DNA from: JAHEEL01 sp963836085
GTDB taxonomy: Bacteria; Actinomycetota; Acidimicrobiia; Spongiisociales; UBA5794
Length of the DNA: 64,000 nt
Direction: 5' to 3'
Assembly: GCA_963836085.1 (NCBI GenBank)
Contig: CAWIHT010000018.1
Span: 1-64,000, forward strand
Both the position numbers and the translations under genes were made by a program. Shown here in pieces: positions 58,665 to 64,000 of the stretch (the first letter of the stretch is position 1; the number at the start of each line of letters is the position of its first letter). The notes under the pieces are model-generated. The model was not told the origin of the DNA. It worked only from the letters and a program-made list of their open reading frames with translations, and did no database searches.

Positions 58665-59414
58665 CTAGTTGTCTCCGGAGATGCGGCGCACGACTGCCGC
58701 CGTTGCGTCAATGACGATGGCCTGCTGCTGCTCCCGGGTGATCGTTGCCGGGTTGTCGCCGCTCTGCTCGCCGTACCAGCCGAAGTAGGCGTGGTTTCCG
58801 CCGTCGATCTCGACGAACGCCGTGTCCGGAGGGAGGAGCGCTCGGGAGTCTTCGATGTCCTGGACCGTGGTGAGACCGTCGAGCGTGCCGAAGACTGACG
58901 CGGTTTCGCCGGACCACGCGTTGAGGTCGATCGAGTCCTCTGGATAGGCGGCCCACAGCGCAAGGCCGTCGACGGCGTCGGGGTTTTCGGCGGCGTAGCG
59001 GGCGGCCATCACCCCGCCGAGGCTGTGACCGGCAATGACCCAATCGGTCACCTCCGGGTGGTCGCCGATGACGTCGTCCGCCCGATCACCACCGAGGATC
59101 GCCACGCCGAACGGCATCGGAACGATCGCCACGAACGCTCCCTCGTCTGCCAGTGCGTGCGCGGCCGGTGCGTACGAGCGAGGCTCCACGAACGCTCCCG
59201 GGTAGATGATCACGCCGATCGTTGATGGTTCGATCGGGGTGAACGTGATCGGCTTGCCATCGACGACGGCCACGGTGGCAGTCGATTCCATGGCGACAAG
59301 AGCTTCCGGCATCGGACCCTGCGTCAGAACACGGGGCAGGATCAGCGCGGCTCCGATGAGGAGCACCGCGAGCACGCTGACGACGGCTCCGGCGACGATC
59401 AGCACTTTTCGCAT
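58665..59414 (-). CDS. membrane-anchored alpha/beta hydrolase
   Basis: The 249-residue protein begins with one helix (about residues 3-25: VLIVAGAVVSVLAVLLIGAA) that acts as signal or anchor. The hydrolase core carries the nucleophile elbow VIAGHSLGGVMAA near 122 and a late His in DGGNHAYFG. An IIYPGAFVEPRSYAPAA segment near 80 resembles dienelactone-hydrolase or chlorophyllase-like folds. The substrate is unknown. It ends 21 bp before the metY leader promoter. Confidence 0.78.
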   Translation of the reverse strand: MRKVLIVAGAVVSVLAVLLIGAALILPRVLTQGPMPEALVAMESTATVAVVDGKPITFTPIEPSTIGVIIYPGAFVEPRSYAPAAHALADEGAFVAIVPMPFGVAILGGDRADDVIGDHPEVTDWVIAGHSLGGVMAARYAAENPDAVDGLALWAAYPEDSIDLNAWSGETASVFGTLDGLTTVQDIEDSRALLPPDTAFVEIDGGNHAYFGWYGEQSGDNPATITREQQQAIVIDATAAVVRRISGDN

Positions 59415-59491
59415 GGTCTGGTCTTTCGTGGTTTGTGAATCGGTCGCGCTGCATTCTGGCCGATGCGCCGCGGATCCGATTCGGCTCGTCC

Positions 59492-60829
59492 CTAGGCCCG
59501 TGCTGCGCCGAAGCGCCGCAAGGTGATCTCGCGGGCTTCGCTGTGGTCGACCATCGGATACGGATAGTCCGTGCCGAGGTCGACGCCGGCAGCGGCGGTC
59601 TCGAGTGGACGCTCCCAGGGCGCGTGGATACCGGGGCCGTCCAGCGGCGCGAGTTCCGGCACGTACCGGCGGATGTACGCACCGTCGGGGTCGAACCGCC
59701 GACTCTGCGTGATCGGGTTCATGATCCGGAAGTAGGGAGCCGCGTCGGCGCCCGTCCCAGCAACCCACTGCCAGTTGCCGACGTTCTGCGCCGGGTCGGC
59801 ATCGACGAGCAGTCGCCGGAAGTGCTGCTCGCCGATCCGCCAATCGACGCCGAGATCCTTGACGAGGAACGAAGCGGCGATCATGCGCACCCGTCCGTGC
59901 ATCCAGCCTTCGAGCCGAAGCTGGCGCATGCCGGCGTCGACGATCGGATAGCCGGTCTGGCCGCCCTTCCAGGCCGCAGCGGCCTCCTCGTCGTCGGCCC
60001 ACACGATCGAGTCGAGATCCTCGCGGTACGCATGGTCGATGGTTCGAGGGGAGTGGAACAGGACCTGGGCGTAGAAGTCCCTCCAAGCAAGCTGGCGGAC
60101 GAACGCTCGGCGTCCGCTCGTCGACCGGCCGACGCGTTCGGTCAGGGTGCGGGCTGAGATCGTCCCGAACTTCAGATCGGCTGAGAGATGCGATGTCTGG
60201 TCGAGGTCCGGTCGATCGCGATCTTCTTCATACGTGTCGACGGTCTCGAGGAATCGCTCCAACCGTTCTCGGGCACCCGCCTCGCCGGCGGGCATGATGG
60301 GCGTCTCGGCGACCGGAGTCTGATTCCTGCCTCGCCCGATAACGGTGGCTGGGCCAACCCGCGGCGACCGCTCAATCGGCGTTTGGTTCCACCTGCGGTA
60401 GTACGGCGTGAAGACCCGGTAGGGCGTGCCCCCTCCGGTCAGCACCGTCCCGGGTGCGTGCACCACGTCTCCGTCGAAGGCTTCGATAGGTGGGCCCATC
60501 GCCGCTGCAACCTTGGCGTCTCGTCGGGCCGAGAACGGTGTGTACGAGCGATTCCAGTACGCAGCGTCGTGGTCGGCGGCGATGATCGGGACGATGGTTT
60601 CGGGATTCCCGGTCTCCACCCGGAGACTGCCGCCGAGGCGGCGGAGTTCACCATCGAGCGCGCCGAGGTGAGCGAACAGGAGGTCGCGGCGGAGGCTACC
60701 CGCATCCGAGAGCAGGCGTTGATCGAGCACGAACAGTGCCTCAACCGCACTGTGGTCGGTGGTGGCGGCGGCCCATGCTGGATTGTCCGTGAGGCGAAGG
60801 TCTCGGCGGAACCAGACCAGCGAAGTCAC
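59492..60829 (-). CDS. phr: deoxyribodipyrimidine photolyase
   Basis: The 445-residue flavoprotein begins SLVWFRRDLRLTDNPAW, the N-terminal antenna-domain signature. The C-terminal FAD domain shows WRDFYAQVLFHSPR, GQTGYPIVDAGMRQL, then RIGEQHFRRLLVDADPAQN and NWQWVAGTGADAAPYFRI, all typical of CPD photolyases. It repairs UV-induced pyrimidine dimers with light. The GTG start overlaps the preceding gene's stop by GTGA, so it is coupled to the SDR/DUF2867 protein. Confidence 0.93.
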   Translation of the reverse strand: MTSLVWFRRDLRLTDNPAWAAATTDHSAVEALFVLDQRLLSDAGSLRRDLLFAHLGALDGELRRLGGSLRVETGNPETIVPIIAADHDAAYWNRSYTPFSARRDAKVAAAMGPPIEAFDGDVVHAPGTVLTGGGTPYRVFTPYYRRWNQTPIERSPRVGPATVIGRGRNQTPVAETPIMPAGEAGARERLERFLETVDTYEEDRDRPDLDQTSHLSADLKFGTISARTLTERVGRSTSGRRAFVRQLAWRDFYAQVLFHSPRTIDHAYREDLDSIVWADDEEAAAAWKGGQTGYPIVDAGMRQLRLEGWMHGRVRMIAASFLVKDLGVDWRIGEQHFRRLLVDADPAQNVGNWQWVAGTGADAAPYFRIMNPITQSRRFDPDGAYIRRYVPELAPLDGPGIHAPWERPLETAAAGVDLGTDYPYPMVDHSEAREITLRRFGAARA

Positions 60830-62310
60830 TCGAGGCCGTCCGGCGGGCGGAAGACCGCAGGTGCGATGCGGTCTCGCTGTTCTGCCGTGGCGGCGATCTT
60901 CCGGGCCATGTTCCCGAAGATGAATCCGTGGAAGGGGAGGAGCGCGTACCAGTAGAGGCGACCGCTCAAGCCTCGCGGCCTGAAGTAGGCACTCTGGTGG
61001 AGCACCGTCTGATCGTTCTCGCGTTCCGTGCTCCACTCGAGCCACGCATCGCCGGGGAGGCGCATTTCGGCGGAGAGTTGGAGTCGGTGGCCGGGTTCCA
61101 CTCCGGTGACCCGCCAGAAGTCCACGGTGTCTTCCAGACGGATGTCTTCGGGGTGGCGCCGTCCGCGCCGAAGTCCAACGCCCCCGAACACGATGTCGAG
61201 AACGCCGCGGAGCCGCCACGCCCAGTCGAATCCGTGGTAGCCGACGTCACCGCCGATCCGAGCGAACGACCAGTAGACATCCTCCGGACTCGCCGTAGAG
61301 GTCGCGGTCTGGTGGTCGACGAAGAGCGTCCCGCCGCTCCACGCTGGATCACCCTCGAACGCTTGGGCCGGTCCCGTCGTCGCGTCGGACCAACGGGTGT
61401 CGACGCTGAGGTCCCGGCTTTGCTCCAGTGCCCTCTCGATCGCAAGGGTCAGGGGAGTCGGCGTGATGTCGAAGCGCTGCCGGGCCGCGTCGTCGTGAAC
61501 GATCACCTCGTTCTTGAGCGAGTCGACAAGCGGCCGCGCGACCCCGACGGGGAGGGGTGTGACCAGTCCGATCCACAAAGACGAGAGGCGCGGACTCAGC
61601 ACCGGGACCGGTACGACGACGCGACGGGGCAGGCCCGCCACCTTGGCGTATGCGTGCATCATCTCGAGGTACGAGAGGACCTCGGGTCCGCCAATCTCGT
61701 AGATGGTGTGGCCGTTGTCGGCTTCGTCGAGACATGCCACGAGATAGAGGAGGACGTCGCGAATAGCGACCGGCTGGCAACGGGTTTGAACCCACGACGG
61801 CGTGACCATCGCCGGGAGCACTTCGGTGAGGTAGCGGAGCATCTCGAATGACACAGATCCCGACCCGATGATCACGGCAGCACGCACCTCGGTGACCGGA
61901 ACCGGTCCAGAAGCGAGCGCCCGGCCGACCTCGTGGCGGCTGCCGAGATGATGCGAGAGTTGATCGTCCTCGTCGCCGAGGCCACCGAGGTAGATGATGC
62001 GTCCTACGCCTGCAGACTCGGCCACGCGAGCGAAGTTGGTCGCTGCGGTCTTGTCTACATCTCGAAAGCTGCCGGCGCCTCCCATTGAGTGGATCAGGTA
62101 GAACGCAACATCGCATCCGCGAAGCGCACCGTCGAGCGTGTCCGGCTGAAGGACGTCGGCGGTGATTGGTTCGACCTGATCCGTCCACGAACGGCCGGCG
62201 AGCTTCGCTGGGTTCCTGGCAAGGCAGACCACCTCGTGGCCCTCGGCGATGAGTCGAGGGACGAGGCGCCCCCCGATGTATCCGGTGGCGCCGGTGACGG
62301 CAATCTTCAT
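60826..62310 (-). CDS. NAD(P)-dependent SDR fused to a DUF2867 domain
   Basis: A 494-residue two-domain protein. Residues 1-300 form an atypical short-chain dehydrogenase with nucleotide loop TGATGYIGGRL at the very N-terminus and YLIHSMGG near 80. Residues about 310-480 are DUF2867 (GDPAWSGGTLFVDHQ, FWRVTGVEPGHRLQLSAEM, SAYFRPRGLSGRLYWYALLP), a START-like fold. This is the YbjT-like arrangement; function is unknown. GAGAGG precedes the ATG. It is translationally coupled to the photolyase, which suggests a role in light or UV stress. Confidence 0.85.
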   Translation of the reverse strand: MKIAVTGATGYIGGRLVPRLIAEGHEVVCLARNPAKLAGRSWTDQVEPITADVLQPDTLDGALRGCDVAFYLIHSMGGAGSFRDVDKTAATNFARVAESAGVGRIIYLGGLGDEDDQLSHHLGSRHEVGRALASGPVPVTEVRAAVIIGSGSVSFEMLRYLTEVLPAMVTPSWVQTRCQPVAIRDVLLYLVACLDEADNGHTIYEIGGPEVLSYLEMMHAYAKVAGLPRRVVVPVPVLSPRLSSLWIGLVTPLPVGVARPLVDSLKNEVIVHDDAARQRFDITPTPLTLAIERALEQSRDLSVDTRWSDATTGPAQAFEGDPAWSGGTLFVDHQTATSTASPEDVYWSFARIGGDVGYHGFDWAWRLRGVLDIVFGGVGLRRGRRHPEDIRLEDTVDFWRVTGVEPGHRLQLSAEMRLPGDAWLEWSTERENDQTVLHQSAYFRPRGLSGRLYWYALLPFHGFIFGNMARKIAATAEQRDRIAPAVFRPPDGLE

Positions 62311-62462
62311 ATCGACCTCTCTTCTGACCCTACTTCGTGGCCGACGATCACACCGGATGGTTGGGGAGGTCCGGATCCGCACCAGAAAGTTACCACTAAA
62401 TATCATCCACCGACAACCACAGCTCCGTAGAAGGGGCAAGCAACCCTTAAAGGAGGGGCACG

Positions 62463-63250
62463 ATGAAGAAGCTCATTGCGGTATTCGCCGCAACCCTGAT
62501 GACTCTGGCGATTGCAGCACCCGCAATGGCACAGAGCGAGACGCGTATCCACCTGATTCACGGAATCCCGGATACCGCCGTTGACGTCGTCGTTGATGGC
62601 GAAATTGTCTTCGGTGACTTCAACTTCGGCGACACACAGGATTTGTCGTCGCTCGCCGGCGCCACGCTGGTCGGCCTCAGGTCGTCCGCTGGCACCGACA
62701 CCGTGGCGATCGATGCTGGTGACGTGGAGCTCCCGTCTTCGGGCAATTGGTCGATCATTGCAAATTTGGATGCTGCTGGCACTCCGGCGATTCAGTCTAT
62801 GAGAACGACACCGCGGCGATCGATGCCGGGAACGGCCGTCTAGGTTTCCGTCACGACGCTGCCGCCCCGGCCGTGGACGTGAAGGCTGATGGCGCCGTTG
62901 CGTTCAGCAACCTGAGCAACCCGAAAGAAGCGCAGGCCGACCTGCCCGCCGCTACCTACAGCGTCGAGGTGGTCCCCACCGGCGCCGATGAGCCGGTCGT
63001 CATTGGTCCTGCGGACATCGCAGTGAACGACGGCGAGTCGCTGATCGTCTACGCCGTCGGATCGCTCGAAGGTGGTTCGTTGACCGTTCTCACCGAGTCG
63101 ATCACCGGTCTTGGCTCAGCCCCTGAGGCCGTGCCCACGGGCAACAGCCCGATCGAGAGCGGCATGCCCCTCGGCATGGTCGCCGGCATGCTGGTCATCG
63201 CCATGATCGCGGTCGGCGGAGGTCTCACCCTCTCACGCCGCAGCAACTGA
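62463..63250 (+). pseudogene. secreted DUF4397-type surface protein with a single-base frameshift
   Basis: An ATG after AAAGGAGGGG opens a signal peptide (KKLIAVFAATLMTLAIAAPA, cleavage after AMA) and a DUF4397 domain (RIHLIHGIPDTAVDVVVDGE). Near 62790 the frame breaks: the recognisable continuation VYENDTAAIDAGNGRLGFRH lies one frame over and runs to 63250. It ends in a membrane helix and SRRSN. One extra T in GGCGATTCAG would restore GTPAISVYEND and a protein of about 262 residues. A deletion or sequencing error is likely; the region is not a slippery heptamer. A sortase follows, but no LPxTG is visible. Confidence 0.7.
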
Positions 63251-63273
63251 AGCTGAAGCAACCTACGAAGGAG

Positions 63274-63309
63274 ATCGGGGGCGGGGCAGACGCCTCGCCC
63301 CCGATTTTG
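63274..63309 (+). terminator. intrinsic terminator after the DUF4397 gene
   Basis: ATCGGGGGCGGGGC (63274-63287) pairs with GCCTCGCCCCCGAT (63292-63305), 14 bp with one G-T wobble and a 4-base loop, followed by TTTGATT. It separates the surface-protein gene from the sortase. Confidence 0.8.
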
Positions 63310-63319
63310 ATTCTCCACC

Positions 63320-64000
63320 ATGAAACATCGCATCGCCATCCTCGCACTCGCAACCGGCCTTCTCCTCGCCGCGTGCTCGTCGGCTTCACCCGAACCGAAT
63401 GACGAGGTGGCGTCCTCGACGGTTGCCACTGCGGCCACCAGCACGACGACCACCACGACACCGCTCGTCGAGCCGGCGCCGTCGACCACATCGATTCCAT
63501 CTCTTTCCCCGCTCGCCGACCTCGTGGCTCCCATCGGATCGGCGCAGTACGACCCTGCCGACCACACCGACGATCGTCCCGTCCCGGTAGCGATCTCGAT
63601 CGACGGGATTGGAGTGGAAGAAGCGCCCGTGCAGGATGTCGGGGTCGAAGACAACGGCGACATGGAGATCCCCGGAGCAGACGGCGTTGGGTGGTACCGG
63701 TTCAATGCCACGCCCGGCGAAGAGGGATCTGCGGTGCTTGCCGCCCATATCTCGTTCAACGGACAGCCGGGTGTGTTCCGCTACCTCGATGAAGCAGAGG
63801 TCGGCGATCGTGTCGTCATCGACTTCGACGACGGAACAACGAGTGAGTTCGAGATCGTCGAGCTCATCCAGTACGACAAGGAGGATCTGCCAACGAACCG
63901 GGTCTTCGCCAAGACCGGCGATCCCGTGTTGACCCTGATCACCTGCGGCGGTGACTTCAATCGCTCACTGCGCAGCTACGAGGACAACGTTGTGGCGTAC
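63320..64000 (+). CDS. sortase-like lipoprotein (class E/F type), runs off the right edge
   Basis: The start is the ATG at 63320. The N-terminus is a lipoprotein signal (RIAILALATGLLLAAC). A Ser/Thr/Pro-rich linker (TSTTTTTTP) follows to about residue 60. The sortase barrel has the catalytic His in AVLAAHI near 142 and Cys in TLITCGGDFN near 210, where the window ends about 17 residues later; the Arg may lie in FNRSLRSY. A sortase tethered as a lipoprotein is typical of actinobacterial class E/F enzymes that attach proteins to the wall. The neighbouring DUF4397 protein is a conceivable client. Confidence 0.82.
   Translation, partial: MKHRIAILALATGLLLAACSSASPEPNDEVASSTVATAATSTTTTTTPLVEPAPSTTSIPSLSPLADLVAPIGSAQYDPADHTDDRPVPVAISIDGIGVEEAPVQDVGVEDNGDMEIPGADGVGWYRFNATPGEEGSAVLAAHISFNGQPGVFRYLDEAEVGDRVVIDFDDGTTSEFEIVELIQYDKEDLPTNRVFAKTGDPVLTLITCGGDFNRSLRSYEDNVVAY

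Noticed and set aside
62785..62800. programmed ribosomal frameshift in the DUF4397 gene
   Set aside because: No slippery heptamer or downstream pseudoknot is evident at the junction; a lost T in GGCGATTCAG explains it more simply.
63190..63250. LPxTG-type sorting signal at the DUF4397 C-terminus
   Set aside because: The tail has a hydrophobic helix and Arg-Arg, but the segment before it reads SGMPLGMV with no LPxTG or LAxTG.
1..64000. tRNA or rRNA genes
   Set aside because: I saw no cloverleaf with a TTCGA-type T-loop or rRNA-like conserved block; a tRNA scan would be the decisive check.

Overview
The window is G+C-rich coding DNA with strong G/C third-position bias, many GTG starts and dense head-to-tail gene packing. 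Together with a DUF2510 protein, an AfsR/SARP-type (BTAD) regulator, a homodimeric-type AceE, a sortase-like lipoprotein and several promoters placed for leaderless or near-leaderless transcripts, this points to a high-GC actinobacterium, perhaps of the Acidimicrobiia. That placement is inference; there is no rRNA or tRNA to test it. The window reads as ordinary chromosome with one insertion sequence.

Layout. 0-3.4 kb: two damaged DUF1254/DUF1214 genes, an anaerobic sulfatase-maturase-like radical SAM enzyme and a two-helix potassium channel. 3.4-7.5 kb: a sulfur block on the minus strand (SulP permease, a Cys-rich leader peptide with terminator, cysK, cysE), with SulP bracketed by two inverted copies of a 123-bp palindromic repeat. 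7.5-13.9 kb: SLC12-like transporter, MscS channel, small membrane proteins, one doubly disrupted gene, and an orphan sugar-type ABC ATPase. 14.1-16.6 kb: argF and a COG2403 GTPase. 16.7-19.9 kb: TetR, class III aminotransferase and alanine dehydrogenase. 19.9-26.5 kb: UspA, a DUF4337-like protein, PadR, modABC and a fused kinase/PLP-lyase. 26.6-38 kb: a galactoside locus (bgaL-deoR-galT-galK-galE facing a sugar ABC transporter and a GH97 enzyme). 38-43.6 kb: a GT-B-like protein of unknown function, DUF427, acyl-CoA dehydrogenase, TMEM175-type channel and a lipoprotein. 43.7-53.8 kb: BTAD/NB-ARC regulator, heterodimeric ABC exporter with TetR, and aceE. 53.8-55.5 kb: three tandem structured repeats, one split by an IS481-family element. 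55.5-58.6 kb: DUF4395, then metY-metX behind a Met-rich leader peptide. 58.6-64 kb: hydrolase, photolyase coupled to an SDR/DUF2867 protein, a frameshifted DUF4397 surface protein and a sortase that runs off the edge.

The most striking content is regulatory. The cysK-cysE and metY-metX operons each begin with a short leader ORF rich in codons for the pathway product (Cys; Met), followed by a GC-rich hairpin with a T-run and then the structural gene. The metY leader also has a 10-bp alternative pairing positioned as an antiterminator and a 7-bp pairing that would mask the metY Shine-Dalgarno. The two leaders look like parallel ribosome-sensing attenuators for sulfur amino acids.

Two families of roughly 125-bp structured intergenic repeats are also present. 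Family 1 has a GAACCC-A-GGGTTC palindrome at its ends. Family 2 folds on paper into five consecutive hairpins. Starts were chosen by visible ribosome-binding sites and operon overlaps, so they can differ from the longest ORF.
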